From Lactococcus protaetiae (GTDB lineage: Bacteria > Bacillota > Bacilli > Lactobacillales > Streptococcaceae), in contig NZ_CP041356.1 of the NCBI RefSeq assembly GCF_006965445.1, positions 1,488,001-1,552,000 of the forward strand: 64,000 bases of DNA, given 5' to 3'. A program made the position numbers and the translations under genes. Position 1 is the first letter of the stretch. Each line of letters starts with the position of its first letter. Positions 1-9,025 of this stretch are shown here, piece by piece. The notes below the pieces were generated by a model. It made no database searches. It saw nothing but the letters and a program-made list of their open reading frames with translations, and was not told the DNA's origin.

Positions 1-1678
1 TTGCAAGGCTAGAATCTGAAACAGATGATCAGAAATTATCAGCGGCTGAAAATCGACAAGCCTTACTTCATCCCACACGGATTCATGAAATTTCAGACTA
101 TATCTTAAATCATTTTGCGCAGAAAACGCACCGAACAGCAGGAAAAGGGTTTAATGCTATGTTTGCTGTATCAAGTGTCGAAGCAGCGAAACTTTACTAT
201 GAAGAACTCCAAAAATTACAAGAAAAATCTGAGAAGAAGCTGACGATTGCGACCATTTTTTCTTTTGCAGCAAATGAAAACCAAAATGCGATTGGTGATA
301 TTGAAGATGAAAGCTTTGAACCAACAGCATTAGATTTATCTGCAAAAGAATTTCTGACGAAAGCGATTGACGATTATAATCACAGCTTTGGTACAAGTGA
401 ATCAATTGAAAAATTTGAACAATATTACAAACGATTAGCTGAAAAAGTTAAAAACAAAGAAGTAGATTTATTGATCGTCGTCGGGATGTTTTTGACAGGC
501 TTTGATGCGCCGACATTAAATACCTTATTTGTGGATAAAAATCTGCAGTATCATGGCTTGATTCAAGCCTTTTCACGGACTAACCGAATTTATGATGCGA
601 CCAAATCTTTTGGAAATATTGTGACCTTCCGTGATTTGGAAAGTAAAACAAAAGCAGCGATTACTCTATTTGGAAAATCACAAACAGCAGAAGTTCTCCT
701 TGAACGACCATATAACGAATATATGAATGGCTTTAAAGATGATGAAACTGATGAAGCTAGGCGAGGTTATTTAGATGTTGTTCATGAGCTAAAAGAGAAA
801 TTTCCAGAGCCAGGTAAAATTGTTAAGGAAGTAGATAAAAAGCAATTTGTTAAACTCTTCGGCGAATTTTTGAAACTGGATAATATCTTGCAAAACTATG
901 ATGAATTTGCAGGATTGCAAGCTTTACAAGAAATTGATTTATCAGATGAGCAGGCGGTTGAGGAACTTAAAACAAAATTTTATTTAGATGATGAAAAGAT
1001 TCAGGAGCTTGAACAACTAGAAATTCCAAATGTTCGAGAAATACAAGATTATCGCTCAACTTATAATGATATTCGCGAGTGGTATACGAATGAACGGCGG
1101 AATAAAAAGCAAGGAGAATCAACTGTAGATTGGGATAGCGTTACTTTTGAAGTAGAGCTCTTGAAATCCCAAGAAATTAATTTGGACTATATTTTGGAAC
1201 TTATTTTTGAAACAAATAAAAAGGTTTCGGATAAAGATAAGCTGATTGATGAAATTATAGGGACAATCCGTGCGAGCGTTGGAAATCGTGCGAAGGAAAG
1301 TCTAATTGTAGATTTTATCCGTCATACAGACATTGATGCGATTAAAAATCGTCCAGAAATTCTTGAGAAATTTTATACTTTTGCGCAAAAAGAGCAACAA
1401 AAAGAAATGATCAAACTCATTAAAGAAGAAGGGCTAAATGAACAAAGTACAAAACGTTATATTCAAGCTTCGCTTAAACGCGAGTATGCAAGTGAAAATG
1501 GAAATGAGCTCAATGAAACATTGCCAAAAATGAGCCCTTAAATCCAGCATATCACACCAAAAAACAAACGGTCTTTGAAAAGCTCAGTGCTTTTGTAGAG
1601 AAATTTAAGGGATTGGTGGAAAATTATAATTTTTTTCGGACATTTGATTATGATAGAGATATAATAATCTTTGAATAG
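1..1678 (+). pseudogene. hsdR: Type I restriction enzyme R subunit, 3' part, frameshifted near the end
   Basis: The frame is open from base 3, so this is the C-terminal part of a longer gene. It encodes the second RecA-like half of an HsdR translocase: the stretch [19 protein letters not shown] and the arginine-finger motif AFSRTNR lie around bases 480-590, followed by the helical C-terminal domain. HsdR drives ATP-dependent DNA translocation and cleavage in type I restriction systems. The frame stops at 1541 just after KMSP, but the next frame continues as [10 protein letters not shown] and FVEKFKG, the usual HsdR ending, up to 1678. One missing T near 1538 explains this. hsdM and hsdS would lie upstream, outside the window. 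Whether the shift is real or a sequencing error cannot be decided here. Confidence 0.88.
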
Positions 1679-1741
1679 GGGAAGATGATGGCTGAGAATG
1701 CTGACTTGAAGTCTGGTGTTGAGGTTGGTTATAGGTGGTGA
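1627..1741 (+). pseudogene. Diverged copy of the purM promoter and first codons
   Basis: From 1688 the frame reads MAENADLKSGVEVGYRW and stops. The true purM begins [20 protein letters not shown]. Bases 1688-1727 match 4851-4890 at 31 of 40 positions. The upstream side also resembles the purM promoter: TTCGGACATTTGATTATGA followed by TAGAGATAT here, against TTCCGAACAAATCATTTAA followed by TAGAGTTAT there. I infer that this is what is left of an older hsdR-purM junction, and that the helicase gene arrived together with a second purM 5' end. The alignment was made by eye. Confidence 0.55.
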
Positions 1742-1950
1742 ATCATGTTTTGTAGATAGTTCCTTTCATCGCCATAGGAATGCTGAAAGAGTTGATGAGG
1801 AAGCCATCAGCATCTGTGAACAAGTATCTTCATAAATTTACCGCTAGTGATTTATTGATAAAATTGGTGATAAAAGTGACAAAGGATAGATTGAAATAGT
1901 AATAGGGGGGGAGAGTTAAGTTTATCTATGCTTAAGGGAGAAGGGAAGAG
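1742..1950. other. Non-coding remnant stretch before the helicase gene
   Basis: No credible gene is present. A 34-codon open frame from 1733 (beginning GGESCFVDSS) resembles nothing I recognise. A G7 run lies near 1905, and an AAGGGAGAAGGGAAGAG purine stretch just before 1951 supplies the ribosome site of the next gene. Confidence 0.5.
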
Positions 1951-4758
1951 ATGGGTTATTACGATATTCTTGAAAAAAATAGAAATATTTTACTTTTTAT
2001 AGATGGAGAAGATGCTACAACGAAAGTTGAATATGTGCAGCAAAATTATAATAAAATTGTAATTAAATATGTGGGTAATGAGAAAGTTTATAACTATTCA
2101 TTTAGTAGAGCACAGTTCTTTAAAGTGATTGAAAAAGTTAATTCTGATACTACAAAAATTTGGATTGATGGGAAGGAAAATTTTTATTTTGATTTTGCGC
2201 AAATATTTAAAGATTATATCCGAATTATAAATGAGAATGGTTATTTTGAGGTCTATGAAAAAAGCCGGGTAAAAATTGAAAAATCGGCACTAGATAATTT
2301 AGAAACAAAGAGAACTTTCGATTATTTTAAAGAACTAGCAGGGATTAATTCATTAGATTATAATGGAACTAAGTTACTCAGTAAAAATTATGGGAAATGT
2401 TTTGTGAGAAAGCAAAGCGTTTTGGCTGATTATTTGAAAGGAAATTTTACTCAAAATGCAGAGAAAATTTCTGATATTCCGATTTTTCCTTTTGGATTTA
2501 ATCTTAGCCAAAAAGAAGCGGTAGAAAAGGTTTTTCAGAATAAAATCAGTGTTATAGAAGGACCTCCTGGTACGGGAAAGACGCAAACCATTTTAAATAT
2601 TATTGCGAATGCAATAATGCATGATAAAAAAGTTGCAGTGGCTTCTAGTAATAACTCAGCGACTTCTAATGTATTTGAAAAACTTCAAAAATATGATTTG
2701 AGCTTTTTTGCTGCTTTTCTTGGAGGGACTGTCGAAGAAGGTGGAAGTAGGAAAAAATATTTTATTGATCATCAGCCTGAAATTCCCGAGTTATCAAATT
2801 GGAAAAAAGACCAAAAGCAGAAAGAAAATCTTTTAGTTGAAATTCATACACTATATGATGATTTACAAAGCAAGCTAGCTGCAAGAAATCAACTCGCGAA
2901 ACTTGAACAAAAACATGAAGAAATTCGACTTGAACGTAAATATTTTGTAGAAGATTATGGGAAGCAATTTGATTCTGATAGTGAAATTATTCTCCATAAA
3001 AAATTATCTTCTGAAAATTTTATGGAACTCTGGGTTAGATATGAAAATTTGCTTATTAGAAATAAACAATTCAATGTTTGGAGAAGACTTGTTAACCGTA
3101 TAAAATTAGGGATTAGTAACCAAGAGATTTATAGCCATGCCTCTGACGAATTTATTTTCTTATGTCAGAAAAATTTTTATGATGAATTACTCAGAGAACT
3201 CGAACTACAAATCACAGAATGTAAAGATATTTTAGTGCATTTCTCATTTGAAGGTAAATTACAAGATTATCAAACTTTGTCAATGAAATATTTCAAAGCT
3301 TTCCTTCATGATAATTATCATAGCAGGAAGAGAAGAAAATTTAAAGATGGTGGCTCTAAGGAAGAGGGGAATTTATGGAAAAATTCCGAAGCTGTCTTGC
3401 AGGAATATCCCGTTATCTTGAGTACAACTTTTTCATTGAGTGTAATTTTTTCTGATAATCCTTTGTATGATTATGTCATTTTAGATGAGGCGTCTCAAGT
3501 CGATTTGGCGACAGGAGCGCTCGCACTGTCTTGTGCAAAAAATGTTGTGATTGTTGGGGATTTGAAACAACTTCCAAATGTGGTAACTAAGGAAGATAAA
3601 ATAAATTCTGAACAAATCTTTAAAAGTTACAATTTATCGGAGTCGTATCAATATTCTACGCATAGTTTGCTTCAATCTATTAAAGAAGTTTTTCCCAACA
3701 GTGCTTCAACCTTGTTGAGAGAACATTATCGTTGTCACTCGAAAATTATTGGATTTTGTAATAAGAAATTTTATAATGACGAGTTGATTGTCTTATCAAA
3801 AAGTGAGGCTTCCGAAGCGTCTCCGTTGGCAGTCATTACGACAAAGCCTAGTGAGCATATGAGGTGGTCTATTGGACACAAAAACCAAAGAGAACTTGAT
3901 GAAGTGGAGAACATTCTTTTACATGACTATGAAGAAAAGAACGAGTGGGGAGTGATTACGCCTTATCGAAAACAAGCTAATGAACTTCAAAAAATGCTAT
4001 CAGAAGAAGGCTATTCTGCGGATACTGTTGATAAATATCAGGGGCGTGAGAAAAATAAAATTATTTTCTCAACAGTTGATAATAAAATTACACAATTTTC
4101 TGCAAGTCCTAATCGCTTGAATGTGGCGGTTTCACGAGCCATTAAAAAATTTATTTTGGTTGTAAATGGAAATGGTGAGGAAAAGCGTAATAATAATATT
4201 TCAGATTTGATAAATTATATTAAATATAACAATTTTGATGTTTCTGAAAGTAAAATTTATTCTATTTTTGACTATCTCTTCGAGGTAAATAAAGAAGCGC
4301 GAAAAAGATATTTGAAAGGGAAAAAATACAAGTCAAGGTTTGATAGTGAAAATTTGATGTTTTCACTCATTGAGGAGATTTTGGGCGAAGATAGATTTAG
4401 TAAATTTAAAGTTGTGCCTCAATATCAGTTGAAATTATTGATTAGAGATTTTGATGGTTTAGGATTAAGTGAACGAGAAAGAAAATATGCTGTAAATTCT
4501 AATACTCGAATTGATTTTTTAATTGAGAGTAAGATGGACAAAAGTCCTGTACTTGCGATTGAGGTAGATGGTGTGACTTTTCATAATGAAAATACTGCGC
4601 AGTTCGAACGGGATAAGCTGAAAAATCATATTTTAGAAGTTTGTGGTGTTAAATTACAACGTTTTCCAACGGATGGAAGTCGTGAAAAGGAACGTTTAAC
4701 CAAACTTCTTGAGGAGTACTTGCTGTTACAAGACGATAACGCTAAATCCGAACAATAA
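1951..4758 (+). CDS. SF1 (Upf1/Dna2-like) helicase with C-terminal nuclease-like domain
   Basis: A 935-residue P-loop helicase. Walker A GPPGTGKT is at residues 204-211, the DEAS Walker B box at 512-515, motif III GDLKQLP at 536-542, DKYQGRE at 694-700 and NVAVSRA at 724-730, all typical of the Upf1/RecD-like AAA_11/AAA_12 group. Residues about 270-470 form a helical insert. The tail carries RIDFLIE (D855, E859) and LAIEVDG (E871, D873), the pattern of DUF2726/Vsr-like endonuclease folds. The product probably unwinds and cuts nucleic acid. Next to hsdR this suggests a defence role, which is inference. A GGGAGAAGGGAAGAG ribosome site precedes the ATG. Its last codons overlap the first PurBox of purM. 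Confidence 0.85.
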   Translation: MGYYDILEKNRNILLFIDGEDATTKVEYVQQNYNKIVIKYVGNEKVYNYSFSRAQFFKVIEKVNSDTTKIWIDGKENFYFDFAQIFKDYIRIINENGYFEVYEKSRVKIEKSALDNLETKRTFDYFKELAGINSLDYNGTKLLSKNYGKCFVRKQSVLADYLKGNFTQNAEKISDIPIFPFGFNLSQKEAVEKVFQNKISVIEGPPGTGKTQTILNIIANAIMHDKKVAVASSNNSATSNVFEKLQKYDLSFFAAFLGGTVEEGGSRKKYFIDHQPEIPELSNWKKDQKQKENLLVEIHTLYDDLQSKLAARNQLAKLEQKHEEIRLERKYFVEDYGKQFDSDSEIILHKKLSSENFMELWVRYENLLIRNKQFNVWRRLVNRIKLGISNQEIYSHASDEFIFLCQKNFYDELLRELELQITECKDILVHFSFEGKLQDYQTLSMKYFKAFLHDNYHSRKRRKFKDGGSKEEGNLWKNSEAVLQEYPVILSTTFSLSVIFSDNPLYDYVILDEASQVDLATGALALSCAKNVVIVGDLKQLPNVVTKEDKINSEQIFKSYNLSESYQYSTHSLLQSIKEVFPNSASTLLREHYRCHSKIIGFCNKKFYNDELIVLSKSEASEASPLAVITTKPSEHMRWSIGHKNQRELDEVENILLHDYEEKNEWGVITPYRKQANELQKMLSEEGYSADTVDKYQGREKNKIIFSTVDNKITQFSASPNRLNVAVSRAIKKFILVVNGNGEEKRNNNISDLINYIKYNNFDVSESKIYSIFDYLFEVNKEARKRYLKGKKYKSRFDSENLMFSLIEEILGEDRFSKFKVVPQYQLKLLIRDFDGLGLSERERKYAVNSNTRIDFLIESKMDKSPVLAIEVDGVTFHNENTAQFERDKLKNHILEVCGVKLQRFPTDGSREKERLTKLLEEYLLLQDDNAKSEQ

Positions 4759-4819
4759 CCCCAAAAAGTTCCAGTATATCCTACTGGAACTTTTTATTTC
4801 CGAACAAATCATTTAACAT
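4744..4819 (+). promoter_or_regulatory. purM promoter with two PurBoxes
   Basis: PurBox A is AAATCCGAACAAT (4744-4756), a 13/13 match to the lactococcal PurR consensus AWWWCCGAACWWT. PurBox B is ATTTCCGAACAAA (4796-4808), 12/13. They lie 52 bases apart start to start. A -10 candidate TAACAT starts 70 bases after the start of box A (4814). In Lactococcus, PurR bound about 76 bases upstream of the start site activates transcription and replaces a -35 hexamer; none is visible here. Confidence 0.85.
4763..4795 (+). terminator. Rho-independent terminator after the helicase
   Basis: A perfect 14-bp stem (AAAAAGTTCCAGTA with its complement), a 5-base loop and a U run. It lies between the two PurBoxes of the purM promoter. 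Confidence 0.9.
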
Positions 4820-4850
4820 AGAGTTATCAAATAAAAAACGGAGAATAAAA

Positions 4851-5864
4851 ATGTCTGAGAATGCATATGCAAAATCTGGTGTTGATGTTGAAGCGGGATA
4901 TGAGGTGGTTTCACGGATTAAGAAGCACGTGGCTAAAACCGAACGTTTGGGGGTGCTAGGTGCGCTTGGTGGTTTTGGTGGCGCTTTTGATTTGTCGGTG
5001 CTTGATGTGAAAGAGCCAGTGCTAATCTCTGGGACTGATGGGGTTGGGACAAAGTTGATGCTTGCGATTGCTGCCGATAGGCATGATACGATTGGGATTG
5101 ACTGTGTGGCGATGTGTGTGAATGATATTATTGCAGCTGGAGCTGAGCCTTTGTATTTTCTTGATTATATTGCGACGGGGAAAAATGTGCCTGAAAAGTT
5201 GGAGCAGGTGGTTTCAGGTGTTGCTGAAGGTTGTGTACAGGCAGGTAGTGCGCTAATTGGTGGCGAAACGGCTGAAATGCCTGGTATGTATGACGCAGAG
5301 GACTATGATTTGGCAGGTTTTGCGGTTGGTGTGGCTGAGAAAGCGAATCTGATTGATGGGGAGAAAAATGTCGCTGAGGGCGATGTTCTGCTTGGTTTGG
5401 CTTCATCTGGGATTCATTCAAATGGTTATTCGCTGGTGCGCAAGGTTTTTGCTGATTTTGATTTGAATGTTGTTTTGCCTGAACTTGAGCAACCTTTGAT
5501 TGATGTGCTTTTGACGCCGACTAAGATTTATGTGAGGGAACTTTTGCCTTTGATTAAAGAAAAGAAAATCAAGGGGATTTCTCATATTACTGGTGGTGGC
5601 TTTGTTGAAAATATTCCGAGAATGTTCGGAAATGGACTTGCCGCGGAGATTGCTGAGGGAAGTTGGGATATTTTGCCGATTTTCAAAGCGCTTGAAAAAT
5701 ACGGCAAAATCAAGCACGAAGAAATGTTCGAGATTTTCAACATGGGTCTTGGTATGGTGTTGGCGGTTTCGCCTGAGAATGCAGCAGCAGTAAAACAGGA
5801 ACTTGGTGCTTTTGAGATTGGGCGCATGGTGGAACGGACGGATAAGGCGGTTGTGATTAAGTGA
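4851..5864 (+). CDS. purM: Phosphoribosylformylglycinamidine cyclo-ligase (AIR synthetase)
   Basis: PurM closes the imidazole ring of 5-aminoimidazole ribonucleotide from FGAM using ATP, the fifth step of de novo purine synthesis in the cytoplasm. The 337 residues are full length. The AIRS motifs are visible: [10 protein letters not shown] for nucleotide binding near residue 60, [11 protein letters not shown] in the middle, and [13 protein letters not shown] followed by [12 protein letters not shown] towards the C terminus. The ATG follows a CGGAG ribosome site. It is the first gene of a purM-purN unit controlled by the PurBox pair upstream. Confidence 0.97.
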   Translation: MSENAYAKSGVDVEAGYEVVSRIKKHVAKTERLGVLGALGGFGGAFDLSVLDVKEPVLISGTDGVGTKLMLAIAADRHDTIGIDCVAMCVNDIIAAGAEPLYFLDYIATGKNVPEKLEQVVSGVAEGCVQAGSALIGGETAEMPGMYDAEDYDLAGFAVGVAEKANLIDGEKNVAEGDVLLGLASSGIHSNGYSLVRKVFADFDLNVVLPELEQPLIDVLLTPTKIYVRELLPLIKEKKIKGISHITGGGFVENIPRMFGNGLAAEIAEGSWDILPIFKALEKYGKIKHEEMFEIFNMGLGMVLAVSPENAAAVKQELGAFEIGRMVERTDKAVVIK

Positions 5865-5968
5865 AAACTGCGCTTGGTAGCAGCGTAGAAATTTAGGAAA
5901 AAAATCCGTAGAATTGATGAAATCAATGAGGAATTTTTATCTAATTTCCTAGCTGCTAGCGCAGTTTT
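5864..5968 (+). repeat. Long imperfect inverted repeat between purM and purN
   Basis: AAAACTGCGC plus TAGCAGC on the left pair with AGCTGCTA plus GCGCAGTTTT on the right. A second hairpin, ATTGATGAAATCAAT, sits inside. There is no U run, so it is more likely an mRNA processing or stability structure, or a mobile repeat, than a terminator. Confidence 0.7.
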
Positions 5969-5984
5969 CCAGATAGGAGATCAA

Positions 5985-6527
5985 ATGAATATAGCAGTTT
6001 TTGCATCGGGAAATGGTTCTAATTTTCAGGTGTTAGCGGAGAAATTTCCAAATCATGTGAAGTTGGCATTCTCTGACCATCATGAGGCTTTTGTACTCAA
6101 ACGTGCGGAAAAGTTGAATATTTCAGCTGTAAGCTTTGAGTTGAAAGAGTTTGTTAATAAAGCGACTTATGAATCAGAGCTGGTTGGGATTTTAGAGCGT
6201 GAAAAGATAGAGCTGGTTGTACTTGCGGGTTATATGAAGATTATTGGTCCAACTCTGCTTAAGAAGTATGGAGGAAGAATCATCAACATTCACCCATCAT
6301 TTTTACCGAATTTTGCAGGTTCACCGCACGCTATTGAAGAAAGCTGGGAAGCTAAGCGAGGATTGGGTGTGACGGTGCATTATGTTGATGAGGGTGTGGA
6401 TACGGGAGAGATTATTGCGCAAGTGGCACTGCCTTATCTTGAGAACCTAGCAGAATATGAGCAAAGCGTGCATGAGGTGGAATATCGACTTTATCCTGAT
6501 GTGATAGAAAAGATGATTTGTAGGTAA
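5985..6527 (+). CDS. purN: Phosphoribosylglycinamide formyltransferase
   Basis: PurN transfers a formyl group from 10-formyl-THF to GAR, the third step of purine synthesis. The 180-residue protein has the substrate loop FASGNGSNFQ at the N terminus. The active site appears in order: N101 and H103 in NIHPSFLPNF, then D139 in GVDTGEI. An AGGAG ribosome site lies just before the ATG. It follows purM by 120 bases containing a large inverted repeat, so co-transcription is likely. The order purM-purN matches lactococci. Confidence 0.96.
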   Translation: MNIAVFASGNGSNFQVLAEKFPNHVKLAFSDHHEAFVLKRAEKLNISAVSFELKEFVNKATYESELVGILEREKIELVVLAGYMKIIGPTLLKKYGGRIINIHPSFLPNFAGSPHAIEESWEAKRGLGVTVHYVDEGVDTGEIIAQVALPYLENLAEYEQSVHEVEYRLYPDVIEKMICR

Positions 6528-6635
6528 TCACTACTGTTCAACTCTTAGAAATCATGTTTGGAAGTCAAAGTGTGTGTTTTTTGCCCTTATTGTTTTATAC
6601 TAGTTCATCTAATAGTTTTACTACGTAAAATTAAA

Positions 6636-6741
6636 GATGAACTGCAACTATACTGCCTTGCGCTCGCGCAAGAGGTGGTTTGCGTGAAACGCAAACTTTG
6701 ACTTTTAAGCCGTAGGTTTAAAAGTCAAACAGTATTAGAAG
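6636..6741 (+). repeat. R4-type repeat, short form
   Basis: This element opens GATGAACTG, reads TATACTGCCTT and closes AAACAGTATTAGA. It contains GTTTGCGT/ACGCAAAC and GACTTTTAA/TTTAAAAGTC hairpins. The same ends bound a 795-base composite at 36185-36979. Partial copies lie at 6983-7088, 22744-22792 and 43360-43386. Confidence 0.65.
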
Positions 6742-6938
6742 CTGAGCAAATGGACGGTGGAGCAAAGCGGATGTAGAGTGATGGACACCTGTGGTGTGAA
6801 ATGAACGTAGAGTGTCTGCAGATATGTCATGGAGCTGCCTGAAGTTAGATGGCGACATCAATCTGTTGTTCGTTTTCCAATGGATAAGATATAGTATAAG
6901 TTGCTGGTAGCTGCTGGCTTCTATTTTTGTGTGAAAAT
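6742..6938. other. Intergenic mosaic without a gene
   Basis: No open frame has a ribosome site and recognisable product. The stretch holds short pieces shared with other intergenic regions, such as GCGGATGTAGAGTGATGGACACC-like fragments also found near 36.7 kb. Confidence 0.5.
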
Positions 6939-6969
6939 AAAAGCTCCGAAAAGTTTTTTCAGAGCTTTT
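6939..6969. terminator. Bidirectional terminator between purN and the MBL gene
   Basis: AAAAGCTC pairs with GAGCTTTT, with an inner CGAAAA/TTTTTC extension. A and U tracts on both sides allow termination from either direction. Confidence 0.75.
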
Positions 6970-6982
6970 ATATAAGGAAATT

Positions 6983-7088
6983 TACACTAGTTCAACGCTC
7001 TTACCTTACACTTGTGCAAGATGTAGTTTGTGTGAAACTCAAATCTTTAACTCCTAAAAAGAGTTTTTAGAAGTTAGACAATATTAGA
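6983..7088 (+). repeat. R4-type repeat, degenerate copy
   Basis: It has the R4 plan: a GTTTGTGT/AAACTCAAA-type hairpin, then CTCCTAAAAAGAGTTTTTAGAAG and ACAATATTAGA. It runs into the 3' end of the MBL gene, whose stop codon lies inside it. Confidence 0.5.
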
Positions 7089-7785
7089 ATTTCAGATAAC
7101 CTGTATGATAAGAGATTACGCCATTGAGGTCATAAGATTTAATCTTTGCAAGCGAAGCTTCAGCTTTTTCATTGTCCCAAGTCATGGCTGGATTTGAGCC
7201 GTGAAGTTCGTTGTTGTCTGCGATATTCGCGGCATCACCAACGACCATGATTTTGCTACTGCGAAGGTAGAAACTAGCATGACCTGGGGTGTGTCCTGGT
7301 GTGAAGACGGTTTCTATGCCACCGCATAAGTCAAGGACATCTCCATCACGAAGAAGGGTATCAACAGGAAGATGAGCCGTAGCAAAGCCTGTTTTTAGCA
7401 TATTGTAAAAGGGAAGTTCAGCTGGGGAGAGGCTGTTTTTGCGTTGCTCTAAAGCCTCAAGTTTGGTTGGTGTTTTCTTGCCATCAATAAAGGGGGCGTC
7501 AATTTCATGAGCATAAACTTTGGCTTGAGGGGCAAACTTGAGCAGTTCACGAGTGCCACCAATATGGTCAATATCTTGATGAGTTAAGAGAATTTCTGTC
7601 AAATCTTTGGCATCAAAACCTGCATTTTTGATAGCTTGAGCGATGATTTCGCCTGAATTTGGGAGTCCAGCGTCAATAAGAACGAGATGGTTATCATTCC
7701 ATATGAGGGTTGGATAAAGGGTCATGGTCTGCTCACCTCTAGGAATTTTAACTTCGAGCATTTCAACGTTTTCAGCAATTTTCAT
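7084..7785 (-). CDS. MBL-fold metallo-hydrolase
   Basis: A metallo-beta-lactamase-fold hydrolase of 233 residues. The zinc motif is THQDIDHIGG (HxxxDH, with Q in place of the usual first-loop histidine). TPGHTPGH and VVGDAAN provide further ligands. This group includes thiol-ester and small-molecule hydrolases; the substrate cannot be named. An upstream in-frame ATG exists at 7809, but AAAGGA lies 7 bases before the ATG at 7785, so I chose the shorter form beginning MKIAENVEML. It stands alone, convergent with purN and divergent from hpt. Confidence 0.85.
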   Translation of the reverse strand: MKIAENVEMLEVKIPRGEQTMTLYPTLIWNDNHLVLIDAGLPNSGEIIAQAIKNAGFDAKDLTEILLTHQDIDHIGGTRELLKFAPQAKVYAHEIDAPFIDGKKTPTKLEALEQRKNSLSPAELPFYNMLKTGFATAHLPVDTLLRDGDVLDLCGGIETVFTPGHTPGHASFYLRSSKIMVVGDAANIADNNELHGSNPAMTWDNEKAEASLAKIKSYDLNGVISYHTGYLKF

Positions 7786-7870
7786 TTTTTTGATTCCTTT
7801 CTTGTTCAAATCGTGTATCTTTATTATAAACTAAAAAATAGGGAAAACCTTTTTTAATAAATTATTCGAT

Positions 7871-7947
7871 ATTTCCGAACAATAAAAGGTAAAAAAATGG
7901 CCTAGATCTGATTATTCCTTTTTGTTTATTGAAAAATACACTAAAAT
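7871..7947 (+). promoter_or_regulatory. hpt promoter with PurBox
   Basis: ATTTCCGAACAAT (7871-7883) matches the PurBox consensus 13/13. The -10 hexamer TAAAAT starts at 7942, 71 bases after the box start. No second box is visible at the +52 position used by purM, purH and purK. Confidence 0.85.
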
Positions 7948-8025
7948 AGAGGAGCATCCTAAAATTGCCCTAAACTTTGTTTTTTTAGGAAAGATTTACT
8001 AGAGTTTATGAAAATGGAGAGAAAA

Positions 8026-8568
8026 ATGCATCCACATTTAAAAGAAGTTTTATTTACTAGAGAAGAAATTGCTGTGCGCGTGAAAGAGTTAGCGGCAGTG
8101 ATTTCGCAGGACTATGCAGGAAAAAATCCACTGGTTGTCGGGATTCTGAAAGGGTCAATCATGTTTACTGTTGATTTACTCAAGGAACTTTCGATTGATG
8201 CGGAGGTTGATTTTATGGACGTGACGAGCTATGGTTATGGGATTTCTTCATCAGGCGAGGTGCGAATTTTGAAGGACTTATCAACAGTAGCACATGGGCG
8301 AGATATTTTGATTGTTGAGGATATTATTGATACAGGAAATACTTTGCTCTATCTGAAAGGCTTGCTTGAAGAGCGGCAGGCGAATTCTGTGAAGATTATT
8401 TCATTTTTGGATAAACCAGCTGGGCGAAAAGTTGCGATTGAGGCGGATTATGTTGGTTTTGAGGTTCCTGATGAGTTTATCGTTGGTTATGGGATTGATT
8501 ATGCGGAGCGCTATCGTCAACTGCCTTATATTGGGGTGTTTAATCAGGAATTTTTGATTAAAGACTAA
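8026..8568 (+). CDS. hpt: Hypoxanthine phosphoribosyltransferase
   Basis: Hpt salvages hypoxanthine and guanine to IMP and GMP with PRPP. The protein is 180 residues from this start. The PRPP-binding loop ILIVEDIIDTGNTL and the early GILKGS loop are intact, and the C-terminal FIVGYGIDYAERYRQLPYIG is typical. An ATG six codons upstream (8008) is possible, but a GGAGAG site fits the ATG at 8026, giving MHPHLKEVLF. The PurBox upstream places purine salvage under the same activator as the de novo genes. Confidence 0.95.
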   Translation: MHPHLKEVLFTREEIAVRVKELAAVISQDYAGKNPLVVGILKGSIMFTVDLLKELSIDAEVDFMDVTSYGYGISSSGEVRILKDLSTVAHGRDILIVEDIIDTGNTLLYLKGLLEERQANSVKIISFLDKPAGRKVAIEADYVGFEVPDEFIVGYGIDYAERYRQLPYIGVFNQEFLIKD

Positions 8569-8589
8569 GTTTTTGATTTGATGATGGGG

Positions 8590-8605
8590 CTGTCAGCGCT
8601 GACAG
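8590..8605. repeat. CTGTCAGYRCTGACAG palindrome, intergenic copy
   Basis: CTGTCAGCGCTGACAG, a perfect 16-base palindrome just after hpt. It belongs to the window-wide GTCAGNNCTGAC family. Confidence 0.85.
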
Positions 8606-8739
8606 GATAAGCTTGTTTATAGGTAGAAGAGTGGAGTGGAATAAATAAAATCAAGTCTAAGTCCGATTTTTCTTTACAAATGTTGCTGCAATTGTGGCTA
8701 CTTTGATTTAGGTATTGTAAGACAAGAATAAAATATATT

Positions 8740-8815
8740 ATTTCCGAACAATAAACTTGAAAAGTCTTAGAGAACTACTCTAGGACTTTTTATTAGCGAA
8801 CAATAAGCTTAAAAT
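8740..8815 (+). promoter_or_regulatory. purH promoter with two PurBoxes
   Basis: PurBox A is ATTTCCGAACAAT (8740-8752). Box B is ATTAGCGAACAAT (8792-8804), with one C lost from the core. The -10 hexamer TAAAAT starts at 8810. Spacings are 52 (A to B) and 70 (A to -10), identical to purM and purK. Confidence 0.88.
8760..8791 (+). terminator. Hairpin terminator between the two purH PurBoxes
   Basis: AAAAGTCTTAGAG pairs with CTCTAGGACTTTT through one G-U pair, followed by Us. It probably ends hpt transcripts and, as at purM and purK, sits exactly between the boxes. Confidence 0.75.
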
Positions 8816-8829
8816 AGAATTATAAACTT

Positions 8830-8847
8830 CTGTCAGTATACTGACAG
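8830..8847. repeat. CTGTCAG-type palindrome, 18-base variant
   Basis: CTGTCAGTATACTGACAG lies in the purH leader, directly followed by a decayed copy CTGTCAGCACGCTGATAG. Confidence 0.7.
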
Positions 8848-8880
8848 GCTGTCAGCACGCTGATAGAGATAAAATGATGT

Positions 8881-9007
8881 TGAAGTGATTACTTCATTGG
8901 TGGGGATTCTTTCTCTCCACCAATGTTAGTAGAACGAAAGCAGAGCTTAGTGCTGCTTATCTCGTCACCTTATAGAGGTGGGGGAATTAGCAGGCACTTG
9001 CTAAGTT
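8881..9007 (+). repeat. BOX-like three-stem repeat, copy E1
   Basis: The copy opens with the TGAAGTGATTACTTCA hairpin. A second stem follows (TTGGTGGGGA with TCTCCACCAA), then AGTAGAACGAAAGC and the third stem-loop with GCTTAGTGCTGC and CACTTGCT arms. It lies in the 5' leader of purH, between promoter and start codon. Stem sequences differ from other copies but stay paired. Confidence 0.85.
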
Positions 9008-9025
9008 AAAAGTGAGGATATAAAG

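Noticed and set aside
5582-5926. Minus-strand open frames over purM, and similar long frames opposite trpD, GH92 and guaA
   Set aside because: They are shadows of well-identified genes with no ribosome site and no recognisable domains.
8881-9007. E-type repeats taken as insertion sequences or full MITEs with terminal inverted repeats
   Set aside because: The outer ends are not inverted repeats of each other and no transposase is in the window. They are described as BOX-like elements instead.
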